From Tetrahymena elliotti 4EA (taxonomy: Eukaryota; Ciliophora; Oligohymenophorea; Hymenostomatida; Tetrahymenidae), in assembly GCA_000231825.2 (NCBI GenBank), contig JH720329.1:22857-86856 (forward strand): DNA of 64,000 bases, written 5' to 3'. Made by a program: the position numbers and the translations under genes. Below the pieces are notes generated by a model. It made no database searches. It saw only the letters and a list, made by a program, of their open reading frames with translations, and was not told where the DNA came from. Positions 37,059 through 48,220 of the stretch are shown in pieces; within the stretch, counting starts at the first letter, position 1, and every line of letters starts with the position of its first letter.

Positions 37059-40000
37059 ATGCAAATGGAATAAAGTGATGTATTAAGCTCAGTAAATCTT
37101 TTATATACAGGTAAAAATAAGCAAAATTCTCTGAGGCATTTTCGTTAGCAGGCAGCTACAAAATAGAGAGAGCTGAAAAAATAAATAGTAGAGGAGATTT
37201 AGCAAAAACATGGAAGTCCTTTGAGATCTAATTAGTCAGTTTTACAAACTCAAAATCAAACACAAAGCGAAAATTTTATAAATAAATATTAAGAATAAGT
37301 ATTTGGTAGCAATAATCCTACCATTCCAAATAATCAATCATATAAGGAGACTTAAGTTACAGAATAGATTTTAAAAATCATTGAAAATAATAAAAAGCTT
37401 CTCAATTTAAAAAGCTTAAAGTTGAAAGCTGCTGGAATATATTTTGGAGAAACATCAAACGCTTGTTAGGTTTCAAAGTTCAATGCCAAAGCTAAAAATT
37501 AGGCAAAATTTAAGAAATTTAAAGTTGAAAAGTTGGAAGATTTTTAATATATACCAGCTGAATAGTCTGATTTGTTTGATTATATCAATGGGAACAAGCC
37601 TTAAAAGTTTTTTGATTGGGAAAAAAAGGAAGAAGAGATGATGAGTCAAGTTAAAAGTTAAAAAGATGTTATTGAATTTCAAAACCTTTAAATTGATATT
37701 ATTAAAATAAAGAATGATAATGATTTAAAAGAAGTCAAAAATGTTATTGATCAAAACAATTTGTTTTTTTTAGAAAGTAAACTGCTTTTTATCAACGCCT
37801 AATAGATTTTATGCCAATTGCTTGATTAAGAAATTGCAAGTAAATTTAACAAGTAAATCCACGAAAATATTTAAAATTTAATCTAACGACTAAATGATTA
37901 GACAAATGCACTAGAAAATACTTTAATAGAAAATGAAGTTGCTTTAAAAACAATTGGGCTTAATAATTTAAATGAAATATAAAATGTCTTATAGAGTGAC
38001 TTAAAAGATTCAAACCTCAATTAAGCAGATATAATATATGAAGGATCTTAGCTATTTGAGTAGCATTAATAGTAAATATTGCAAAAAGTAAGGAGCATAG
38101 AAAAATTAAAATATTCAGAAATATTAAATAAAAAAGCAATTGAATAACTCAAGTTAAAAGGTTAAGAATATGAATCTCATATTAAAAACCTAACAGAAAG
38201 TAGAGAAAGCCCAGAAAGCATGAAAATAAATTTGAAAAAGATTATTGAAATGCATAAATTGATTAAATAGTTAACTGAAGAAAACGAAGTATTAACAAAA
38301 AAGAATAATATTTTAACAAAATCAGTCTATTAACTTAAATCAGATAGCAAATCTATTAACGATGCATAGAATTTTAAAATAAATTAATTATACATGAAAT
38401 TGGGTGATTATAAGTTAGATTAGATGCCAGTCATTAAGCTTTTAGGATAAAAAGAAGATTCAATCAAAGAGTTAAATAAACAAAAAGGTATTTTAGATGA
38501 AATCATTGAATAAAACAAGAAAGAATTTGAAACAAAGCATATCAATCTTTAGATGACATTAGAACAGTACTAAAATACAATTTAAAATTTAGAAAAATAA
38601 CTTGTTGAATCAGTTTAAAATAAAACAAACAACACTAAAAATGCTAATCCAACTTCAAGTTATGCAGTCAAAGAGCTTTCTAATATAGTTCTCTCAAAAC
38701 AGCCAAGTTCAAAATAAGAATCAGGTCTTGCTGAAAATGCTAAATAAATTATAGTAAATTTTTTTTTTTCATTAAATTATATAGAATCGTTAATTCGATA
38801 AACTTAAAACTATTTTTTGACATTGAAAAATAGAAATTATTTTGTCATAAATCAATGACTATTTTTGAAATGTTGCTGAGAATAATAAGCTCATTCATTT
38901 ATTACAAATAAAAATTAGGATTTTAGGAAGGAAGAAAAGGAAAAGTAATTGCAAGAATTAATAAAAGAGAAGGATTAAAGGATTTAAGAACTTAATGGGA
39001 AGGTAGAGCAATATTTAAATATTGCATTTTATTTGAATGATTTATTACTGGAGATTAATGATTTAGATGATTATAGATTGATTAGGTAGAAACTGGATAA
39101 TAATAGAGAAAATATTGTGAAATATTATGGAGTTACTTCAGTTGATTTTAATCAATCTCCTGATCTCTCCTCAAAAAGAAGAGGGAAATTTGATATGGTT
39201 GGTAAAAATTTTGCTAAGAGTATTGATGCTAATACTTCTCCTTTCTTTGAGGAATAAGTTTCTAGGATATCTCAAGATTCTGGTTTTATTTAAAATATTA
39301 AAGATTTGAAAAAAAGAAGTGAAAGTAATTTACTCAACGATTTACACGTTTTAGAGAATATGGGTATTTAATCTATGTCTGAATATATGCACACCAGACT
39401 TAGCAAAATTATGATGGAAAATTATGAACTTAAAGAAGAAAACCTAAAGTAAAAACAAATGATTAACTCAATGATGATAGGTAGAAAAAGTGATAATGCT
39501 GCTACTGATTATGAAAATTACTAAAAAAGCTGTAACAGATAAGAAGAAAATGAAAAGATTTATGAGACACAAGAAAGAATGGATGATATACCTGATAACT
39601 ATCTCTATGCCTTATATATGCAATCGATTACAATAGAAGAAATGCTTAAGCAAGCTGAAGAAGTTTAAATGATAACAAACGAAATTGAGAAAAATCAGGA
39701 AGAACAATAAAAACTATTAAAATAGTCATTAGAATTTTAAAAAGAAACATCAAAGCAGATGTCAGATAATAATAGTATAAAAGATTAAAATAAATATGAT
39801 GAGATTAAAGAGCTGCAATAATTGTAGCCATAGTAATATTTCTAAATACAATAACAATAACCATATACAAATGACATATCAGCTTCAATTACAATAAATC
39901 ACACCACCTCTACAATTACCCACTATAAAAGCCTTTAAAATAATAATAGCATTATCCAAGAGTAATCTAATGAAGATGATGAATAAAACGAAAACTAAAT

Positions 40001-40112
40001 TAATAACTCTCGCTAATATAATAATATGCTATTATCATAAAATTAGAAATCAAATATCAATTATTCTTCTTATAATTAATAATTTAAAAACAACTATATC
40101 TACAACTCTTGA
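37059..40112 (+). CDS. coiled-coil protein, 962 aa, unknown function
   Basis: Exons 37059..38753 and 38919..40112, one phase-0 intron of 165 nt. The ATG at 37059 has a second in-frame ATG two codons later. Residues 1-130 are polar and low-complexity. About 150-560 and 565-640 are long Glu/Lys/Gln/Leu heptad coiled coils (for example KLIKQLTEENEVLTKKNN). A more ordered part in exon 2 (EINDLDDYRLIRQKLDNN, YYGVTSVDFNQSPD, LENMGIQSMSEYMHTRLS) precedes another coil and a Gln/Asn/Ser-rich tail. No membrane segment or enzyme motif is seen. Several short ORFs in other frames (37444, 39127, 39970) are shadows. Likely a cytoskeletal or ciliary scaffold, by composition only. Confidence 0.78.
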
Positions 40113-40843
40113 TGTTTCAAATTTACATTATCTTTATCAAACTTTTATAAAATAGTATCAATTATTTATTCACTTTAATTTAGTTCAAAGATTAAAATTT
40201 ATAATTTTTAATAAAAAATAAACTTTTATATTAAATTTACTATGATCTCTCTTAGAGGTAAATGGAGGGGAGTTGTTACAAGGAATTAGTTTTATGGTGG
40301 TAGTCGTCTGATAGTATTTAAATATATAATATGATACTTATTCCTTGTATCAGCTTTACAATTAACTCCCCCATTCGAATGAATTAAAATATTAAATAAA
40401 TTCAAAAAAACATATTATTTATGATTAACTATTGTTTTAAATTATTTAATTTCATCATAAAATTATCAAAATTTGTGTAAAATTTCTGCTGTTTTAATGA
40501 AAACCCACTATTCAGATTTAAAGTCAAATTATTTCTTCATAGGTAAGTTTAAAAGGTATTAATTAACATCACCACTTTAATATTTTTATTTTTTATCTAG
40601 TGTTTGATTTTTTAATGTATATTTTGGTGAACACCTGAAAGAAACTATTTTCTTGTATTTGGTATTAAATTTGTCAATTAATTTAGAATAAAAGACTCCA
40701 AAAATAAGTAAGAATGTAAAATAAATAAAAGTTGAGAATAGATTTAAAACTCTTTAATATTAATAAATTTAAATTAAATTTGTATAAATAAGTATAAAGT
40801 TTTTGTTTCTACTATGTAAAATACAAAAATTTGTTTGTTAATT
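40113..40843. other. convergent spacer with a structured GC-rich element
   Basis: 3' flanks of the coiled-coil gene (plus) and the importin gene (minus). It contains a foldable, markedly GC-richer element at 40246-40381, described separately. The rest is AT-rich. Confidence 0.6.
40246..40381 (+). ncRNA. candidate structured non-coding RNA or inverted-repeat element
   Basis: An island of clearly higher GC in AT-rich DNA. A long stem can form: ATGG...GGGGAGTT at 40262-40274 pairs with AACTCCCCCAT at 40363-40373, and ACAAGGAAT (40278-40286) pairs perfectly with ATTCCTTGT (about 40340-40348). An inner GATAGTAT/GATACT helix is possible. A palindrome CATTCGAATG follows at 40372-40381. No frame is coding. 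It does not look like a tRNA, U6, 5S or telomerase RNA that I know. The strand is a guess because the fold is nearly symmetric. Confidence 0.35.
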
Positions 40844-42611
40844 TCATGGTCCAGGTGCAGCTGCCGCAAATGATTATATTTACTATTATTATTCATCTGT
40901 TAACTAGAATTCAAATTAATCTGAGAAAGGGGGAGCTGCAGGACCGGCAGCAGCTGCTTCATCTCCTTCTGCAATACTCTTTTAATTATTAGTCCAAATA
41001 TCTTAATTACCAATAGGATTTGCTCCTAATTTATTTTAACCATCTTTTAATTCATGTTATTCTTCCTCTTCCTCAATATCCTCGCAATCTTCAAATTCCT
41101 CATCCATATCTTCATCTTCATCTTCATCTTCGTCATCATCATCTTCATCATCTACTGTCTCATAGGAGCTTTCACTTTTATTTTTTTCTTATCCATCTAT
41201 TTTTAAATTCTCAAGCTAATTATTAATGTCATCAGATGTAGGATTTTTTTTTTCATAAGCACGCAGTTACTTATAGATTTCTTTCAAAATTGTTGTCATG
41301 TTTTAATATAAGTGTTCTTTTGCATGGTTTTTAAGGTATTGGAGTTTACCATTTAAAATTGGATATACTGTTGCATGCTTATTGACATATTTCAAAAGAA
41401 GCTTCAGGCCTTCTAAAACAACCATCTTTGTTTTTGAATCTCCTACTTCAAGTTCTTCAAATAGAACTTGTAAGACATCATTTTTTAAGAAAAATGAACA
41501 AGCAATAGAGTTACTTAAACTATTAGATATTACATATATCATTTCTTTTCTAACATCTAATGGCTAAGTCCTATTACTTATCAAGTTTTGATAGAAATTG
41601 GGCTAATCTAAAACCTATTGAACTTAAGTAGAAGTTCCTGCCATAATGTTTGAAACTGTCCAAAGAGATTCCTTTCTGTAAGCTTTTTTATCATGAGTAA
41701 ATAACTTAATTAGATGCGGGAGAATATTTTGCTAAAGGAGAATATCAACATAACTATCTTTAGAAGTAGCAACATTACCAATAATTCTTACTGCAGGAGT
41801 AAGGACTGTATTAGACGCAGAATTCAAAAATTGTTTACAAATATTCTATAAAATTCCATAATTTATTAAATCATCAATAGCTTATTCATTTTCACTGAGA
41901 TAATTTATCCCCCATAGAGAATCTGTAATTATTTCCTAATCAGTTTGGAAACTTTCTATTGATTTACCCAAATAAAAGACACAAGGACGTACTATTTCAT
42001 ATTTTGGTTATGGTTTTCCACGACAAAAATTAGAAATCACCCAAACTATTGTCCTTTAGTTAACTATCTTAATGCTTTTTCTTTCCAATTACTTAAGAAC
42101 TATTGTCACTGCATCCAACTTAAGAACTAAATCTCTACTTGCACTGCTATCTCCAGCTATATTACCTAATTTATTTCAATGTAAAAATTAGCTCTTATTT
42201 ATTAATTTTAGTTTTTATTTTTGTTATATTCAAAATATCATATTGAATTATGTTTTAGAATATACCTAAACCCCAGAGAGCCTAAGCCATAATATCTTCG
42301 TTTTCATGAGAGACATACTTTAAGAAAATTTCAATGCCTCCTATATTTATAATATACTAAGTCTAAGTAGAGCTACCTGAACAAACATTAGTTAAAATCC
42401 AAAGAGACTCCATAATAATTTCATTGCTAGTTGTATTATCCATAATTGCTACTAACTAAGGACAAACATTTGATGAAATGATCTCTGCAAGGGGAGGATT
42501 AACCTCTTTGGAAGTCATTTTTCTCAATTCTATGATAGTCTCCAAAGGAGAACCATCCTATGCTAATTTTTCTTTGCATGATTAAATTTATCCTAAGATT
42601 TATGAATCCAT
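40844..42611 (-). CDS. importin alpha (karyopherin alpha) without IBB domain
   Basis: Adaptor that binds classical nuclear localisation signals through armadillo repeats. Minus-strand exons 42611..42266 and 42165..40844, intron 100 nt in phase 1, 555 aa. ARM signatures with the Trp-x3-Asn binding ladder are seen: ESLWILTNVCSG (Trp71), ALWGLGNIAGDS, VWVISNFCRGKPQP and SLWTVSNIMAGTSTQ; a TPAVRIIGNVATS helix also fits. The C-terminus is unusual: an Asp/Glu run of about 30 residues, then Gln- and Ala-rich sequence ending AAAAPGP. ARM repeats begin almost at Met1; the Arg/Lys-rich importin-beta-binding domain is absent. An upstream in-frame ATG (42701) would add 30 residues, none IBB-like. Ciliates have many importin alphas serving two kinds of nuclei. 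Family very secure. Confidence 0.93.
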
Positions 42612-42701
42612 TATATTTGTACTGCTTTTGTTAATTAATATTAATTTAATGTTTTTCAATAAAAATTATAATAATTGTGAATAGAAATCATAAGCAAACA
42701 T

Positions 42702-43621
42702 TATAATTTATTAGCCGAATTTTAAAAAACATCAAAAATTTCACTCTTCAATTAAAATATCTCCCAATTTTTAACAAGAGTTTGGAGTGAGTGAATTTTT
42801 GTGCACCATATATTTCTATATATATAATCAAATCAAGATCTTTCTCGACTCATCCTTATCAAACAAAACCTAATAAAAACTAAAATTTCAGATTCTGAGC
42901 GCCTAAAACCAATAACTGAATAATTAAATTCTGCTCAAAATATTATTATTATCCAATTACAAACTTATTTTAAGATTTTTCTTAAAAAACAAAACCAAAA
43001 AAAACAAATTATTCTCTATTCTTAATACTTAATTTAGAATAGCAAGCAAAAAAAAAACTAATTTAATTTATTGAGAATAAAAAATAATTTTAAAAAGCAT
43101 TCTTTGGTTTTTGAAAAAGTTCAATTTTAAATAAATTATCAAATAAGTATTACATTTTTCAATATATTTCTTTCTAATTTTCTTAAAAGAACATTGAAAA
43201 ATCATCATGTGCCAGATAAACATAGGATTTCTAGAAAAATAACTACTTACTAATTTAATTTAAGGATAAAAAAAATAATTTTAAAAAGCTAAAACTTGAA
43301 AAAATATCTATTTATCAAAGTTTTTCATAGGTCTTCTTTATTATTTTCATAAAGAATAATGGGAAATTATTGTGTATTTATTGTAAGAATAATGGAAAAT
43401 TATTGTGTATCTGACAAACAGAGAATGGAGTTAAAAATTATTATGAACTAACTAATTCTATTGATTGAGAGAAAAAATAATATTAAAAAGCTAAATAAAA
43501 TCAAATACAAAATTTCTCATAGATTTTTTCTATTATTTTCGTTATGAAGATTGGAAAATTATTGTACATTTGATAAACAAACATAGAATTGAATTGAAAA
43601 ATAATTACAAAATAAACATTT
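42702..43621. other. spacer between importin alpha and the 292-aa gene
   Basis: Upstream of importin alpha (minus) and downstream of the 43622-44500 gene (minus). It contains a three-copy repeat at about 43070-43620. A less AT-rich patch near 42770-42910 is the probable importin promoter region. No IBB-coding exon was found here. Confidence 0.5.
43070..43620. repeat. three-copy tandem repeat, about 185-210 bp, abutting a stop codon
   Basis: The box AATAATTTTAAAAAGC marks units at about 43083, 43270 and 43478. Each is followed by TTTTTCATAG(A/G)-like, TATTATTTTC and GAAAATTATTGT boxes, then AAACATAGAATT-like and a variable AT region. The last unit runs to within a few bases of the TGA of the minus-strand gene at 43622. 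Confidence 0.6.
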
Positions 43622-44500
43622 TCAAAGATTCTTAAACTAATTTTTAATATATTTGAGATCAATATCATCATTTTAATTAAGGATTCTTTCATAAAGAAGG
43701 ATGGATTGGATTTCCATTTCTCTAATAAAATGAGAGTAATCAAGATCACCTTCACAATAATAAACTAATAACTCAAAGAAACAATTAAAATTTCTAATAT
43801 TTTCTTCAATTTAATCAATTTGCAAGAATTCCTTCAATTTATCATCTACATTCTTGTAAACATTTTAAAAATATTTGTAAAAATCTTCATTTTCATTAAT
43901 TTTATTATTAGTTTTTAGATACTCTTTGACTTTGGAGACTATTAAGTAGAATTTGAAACAATAGATTTCCTTGAAGATCTCTTTGGCTGTTTATTTATCA
44001 ATATTATTCAACAAGTAATTGTTTGGAATTGAAAGAGTCTTGGTTCCTTTAAGATTCTATCTAAATTCATTTTCTATCAAATCGTCTATTTTAATAATCT
44101 CTTCATCTTTCTTGTATTCATAATATTCTAAACTGTCATTAAAGTCTTCATAAGAGACACCAAATTCAAATTAGCATATATTTTTCACAATAATTTTGTA
44201 ATCATTTTCAGTAAACTTTTCAAAAAATTATTAGCAAGCAGTTTCTTTGAATTATTCTGTTTTTCCTTCTAATTATTTATTTACGCTTTAAGCTAGCCTG
44301 TGGTAATATTTCATTTTATATCTAATTGAATTCAATATATTTAGCATTCTTTCTCTATCAATGAGTTCGTCTAATTACTCTTATTCTTATTCCCCTTCTT
44401 TGACTTATTCCTTTTATGTATTTTTAAAAAAATAATATCCTCCTAAACTCATGCCAAATGCAGCAAGAATTGCAAGTCCTTCTTTTTTAAAAAAGCTCAT
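43622..44500 (-). CDS. hypothetical membrane-anchored protein, 292 aa
   Basis: One exon, ATG 44500 to TGA 43622. Residues 8-26 form a short hydrophobic helix (GLAILAAFGMSLGGYYFF) after MSFFKKE, which looks like an N-terminal membrane anchor or mitochondrial outer-membrane type signal anchor. The remaining 265 residues are soluble and helical, rich in Tyr, Phe, Glu and Asn: ERMLNILNSIRYKMKYY, TENDYKIIVKNICQFEFG, KEIFKEIYCFKFYLIVSKV and NCFFELLVYYCEGDLDYS. No catalytic motif was recognised. The gene is head-to-head with 44981-45388, 480 bp apart. The minus ORF 43501-43755 overlaps its 3' end in another frame and is a shadow. Confidence 0.77.
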
Positions 44501-44980
44501 TTTATTGATATAGATAGGGGTGTAATTTATCAGGGCAGCTAAATTATTTATTTAGATACAATCAAATTTATCTATAAATTTGTTAGTATTTGCATTCAAT
44601 TTAATATATTTAGTGTGTTAACTTTTATGTGTTTGTTTATTTGTTAGCTCTTAAGCTAATTTTTTCAAAAATTTTTAGTTTAGAGAATCTCTTCAGATTT
44701 AATTAGTCTTCAAAAAATAATAACAAAGCAAATCAAATCAAATATTTCTGCCAATTACTTAGTAGCAAAAACAAATTATACTAAAGTCTTTTCAAGGTAG
44801 AAAAAAATTTTTAAAAAAATGAAAAAAATAAATAAAATAATTAGCTTTTTAGAAAGCGAGATAGTACTAACGATGTAAAAATAATTGATAAACAACTAAA
44901 GTTAGGATATAGCGAATAGCTTAGTGTCTCTTTTGAGTAAATACAAGTTAAAGGCCAAACAAATTAAAAAATAAAGTAAG
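44501..44980. promoter_or_regulatory. shared upstream region of a divergent gene pair
   Basis: 480 bp between two divergent ATGs (44500 minus, 44981 plus). It must hold both promoters. A short GC-richer stretch (GATAGGGGTG and CAGGGCAGC) lies at about 44514-44540 next to the minus-strand start. No conserved ciliate promoter motif was recognised. Confidence 0.45.
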
Positions 44981-45388
44981 ATGGAACAAAAAAGTATAAT
45001 GAAGAAAAAAAAAATATAAAAAAAAGATTCAAAAGAGCGCTTATGTAATAAAGACTCATTCTAAAATAAATAAAATTCTAATTTAAATCAATAAAACCTC
45101 AGAATTCTTAGCCTATGTAATATTATTTTTAATCATTCTTTGAAATTTAAATTCATTTTTTGTTTTTATTCAATAGAAAGCTCATAAAGAGAATTTAGCA
45201 TTCCTTTTCCTAGCTAAAATAACGAAAACAATTATAATATATTTAAATAAGAAGAAGGTTATGAGGACAAAAAAGATGAATAACTCACTGAATGTAGCTA
45301 ATAAGGGGATGAAAATTAAATATTTGAAAATAAAAATAATACAATCAATGATAAAACATTATATAAAATAGAATTTATTGATTAATGA
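44981..45388 (+). CDS. small hypothetical protein, 115 aa
   Basis: Exons 44981..45116 and 45177..45388, with a 60-nt intron (GTAATA...CAATAG) joining in phase 1. The N-terminus is strongly basic (MEQKSIMKKKKIQKKDSKER), the middle Asn/Gln-rich, and the C-terminus acidic (EEGYEDKKDEQLTECSQQ). It looks disordered, with no membrane segment or known motif. It could instead be the first exons of a larger gene continuing toward the LRR locus at 46131, but the frame closes with TGA at 45386. The splice is well formed, which is the main support. Confidence 0.5.
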
Positions 45389-46130
45389 ATATAAAATAAT
45401 TCTAATAAACTAACCAAATTAAATTTTAGGTTAATAGTAAATATGTTAGCCAAAAACTAATAAACCATAATAAAAATCAATATTAGCAGAATGATCCAAA
45501 ATCAAATCTAAAAATTAACACAAATTAAAAATCTATTTCTCTACTTGTCAATAATTTATTTTACTCTATAAATTACATGATGCTTCAAAAAACTTGTAAA
45601 AAATATTTTAATTTTATGAATAAGGAAAAAATTTGTTTTATATGATCTTCTAATCTCTTTTTTCATAAAAAATAATTACAGAAATAAATTCTAATTGATT
45701 TAAAGAGAAAGCATTATTTTTATTATTTAAAAATATTTCTTTGAAGAAAGAGACGAGACCATAAAAAATTAATAAAATAAATGTTAATTTTGTAAAGGAA
45801 TAAAATGAAAAGATAACAAAAATATGAATTTTAAGATAGGATATTTTTATTTTATACTCCTCAGAATCACTCTCTCTTTGATGATTGATTGATACTAAAA
45901 TATAAGTCTTTTTAATATTTTCAATTTTTTATTATCACTCTCTCTATCATTTACTTTAATGGACTTTATTTTATGTTAATTTTAAATGTATTCAAGAAAA
46001 TAAAACTATCTATTTAAATAAATAATAACATTATTTATTTCCAAAATATGAAATGAGATATGCATTCAATCAAATAAATACATTCAAATTAATAATTAGA
46101 TAAATATTGATTTGTATTTCTTTAAGAATT
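45389..46130. other. AT-rich spacer
   Basis: Between the 115-aa gene and the second LRR gene, both plus. Contains a CACTCTCTCT box twice (about 45868 and 45936). No gene recognised. Confidence 0.5.
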
Positions 46131-47647
46131 ATGGAAAATAAAAAGATGATGTAGTAGAATTGTTAGAGTTTTAATAATCTTGAGGATGTATCCTTTTTTT
46201 AATAATCAATTAAGGCATTTATATATTTTTTTATTATAAAATTATTAAATTCTAATATTTAGTAGTATTAGAATATTGAAATTAAGATCAGGTAAATTTA
46301 TCATTAATTCTTTTGTTTTCAAAAATATATTTATTACTAATTTATTTCTATTAATATTTAGAAGTTATATAAATATCACTCAATAAAGTGTAGTTCTAAT
46401 AATTAGCACCTGAGCTTTCTAAATGCTCTGATCTTCAAATTTTAATTCTTAGCCTTTAGTCAGAAATTAACTCTTACCATTTATTTACTTAATTTAATAT
46501 TTATTTTTTTCCTTAAAATATTTTAAATTTTGATTTACAAAGAAAGTTTAAAATAAGTTAATAGCAGTTTTATCTAAAAATTTTTTATTTAAAAGAAATA
46601 ATATAATTGAAGATTAAGACTTAGAATAATTGGCATTAGCAATTGCTTAGTCGTCTAATCTCCAAATTTTGAAACTGAGATGGTAGTAAAAATTATGTTT
46701 TTAAATTAGTTTTTTTATTAATTTGATAACTGTTTCTATTTATTTTTTATTATTCAGATCAAAAGAAAATATATTTTTTGCATGAATTCATTTTTTGTGA
46801 TAAAAAGATTATAAACAATTATTTATTCATTTAAACTTTTTAAATTTATTTAAAGAAACAATTCAATTTCTGATGAAGGTTCATATAGATGGGTTCCTTT
46901 GTTAGCCAAATGCTCTCATCTAAATAGGTTTTCTCTTAAATTAGAGTAAAATTTGTGCATTAATTTTGATTGTTAAATTTTTAAAAAATTATTTTGGTGA
47001 TTATGATCTATAAATGAGATTTTATTTCCTTATTTATTTGATAGTAAAACATAATTTTATCATTTATTTTTTTTACATTATATTGTTGGAGAAAAATTCT
47101 CATAAGAATTGGGATATTTACTAACTAAATGGTCTAATCTCTAAATTTTGTCTCTTAATCTCTGGTATGAATTTATAAAAAATACTTTAATCTATCAAGC
47201 AAAGACATTTTTTAACTTATTTTTTTGAAATCTCATTTAAATTGATTTTAATTTACTGTTTTGATCATTAAATTTAATTTCTTTTCCCTAAAATTTGCAA
47301 TCAGACAGGTTTTCATCATATAATTGAGGAGTGGTATTTTTTTTTATAATTCAGAACTAAAATATAAATTTGATTTATTCTTTCAGAATTAAAAAGATAT
47401 TAAGGTAATAAATATATTATTTTCTAATTTTAAAAAGCTTTAATCATATTAATGAGAAATGTGCATCTGAACTGGGTTCTGGATTAGCAAAGTGCTTTAA
47501 CCTACAAGATATCAAAATTAACCTTTAGTATATTCCTTATATTATTTTGAGGATAAAGATCTAGTTATTAAGGAACTATGTTAATATTTTATGTAGTTAT
47601 TTATTGTTTTTAGAAATAAAATTCTTTGCAAAAAAATAAATAAATGA
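46131..47647 (+). CDS. second leucine-rich repeat gene, one repeat per exon, partly degenerate
   Basis: Proposed exons 46131..46150, 46263..46291, 46362..46458, 46596..46682, 46856..46945, 47045..47164, 47438..47527 and 47614..47647, giving 188 aa and a whole codon number. Four exons each encode one clear LRR: LALAIAQSSNLQILKL, VPLLAKCSHLNRFSLKL, YLLTKWSNLQILSLNL and LGSGLAKCFNLQDIKI. Lengths are 87, 90, 120 and 90 nt, bounded by phase-2 introns as in the 34.3-kb gene. The 46459 donor is GTCAG rather than GTAA, and the 120-nt exon uses a distant acceptor, as if the normal one had been lost. This may be a shrinking gene or a pseudogene. The first two tiny exons are the weakest part. Confidence 0.55.
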
Positions 47648-48220
47648 ATGATAGTTTAAAAAAAATTGTGAATTTAAATTTATTTTTTTGTTTGATTTAA
47701 AATAAGATAATCCTAAAATTAGACAGTAAATAATCAGTTTTTTAATTATTTTTACTTGAAAAAATAAATTTTTTAATTTATTACAAATATTATTTTAAGA
47801 TTAAAAATGATCTGATTGAATGATTTAAATAAATTAAAATAAAGAAAGTAATTTTTTTTAAGAGATGAATTGTATGAATAATATTGTGAATTAAAACCCT
47901 AGCTTCAAGGATCAAATCAGATGATATATTACATTAAAAATAGAATTTTTACTAAGGAATTATAAATATATTATATTACTTTTGTTTTTATTAATTATTT
48001 ATTTGTAAATAGTTTATATTAAATATTTTACCAATAATTAAAAAATTGTTGTTTTTGTTTGTATGCTTTGAATCTTAAAGTCTTATGATTTTAGATGCAT
48101 AAATGCACATATGTAGTTAGTTAGTTGTTTTTTAATAATTATTTTTTAAATATCTTTCTTTAATTTACTTGAGAGAATGAATCTAAATTTGGGATTCTAA
48201 AAAAATAGATTTTTAATTGC
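47648..48220. other. convergent spacer
   Basis: 3' flanks of the LRR gene (plus) and the SDR gene (minus). AT-rich with a TAGTTAGTTAGTTG run near 48115. No gene seen. Confidence 0.55.
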
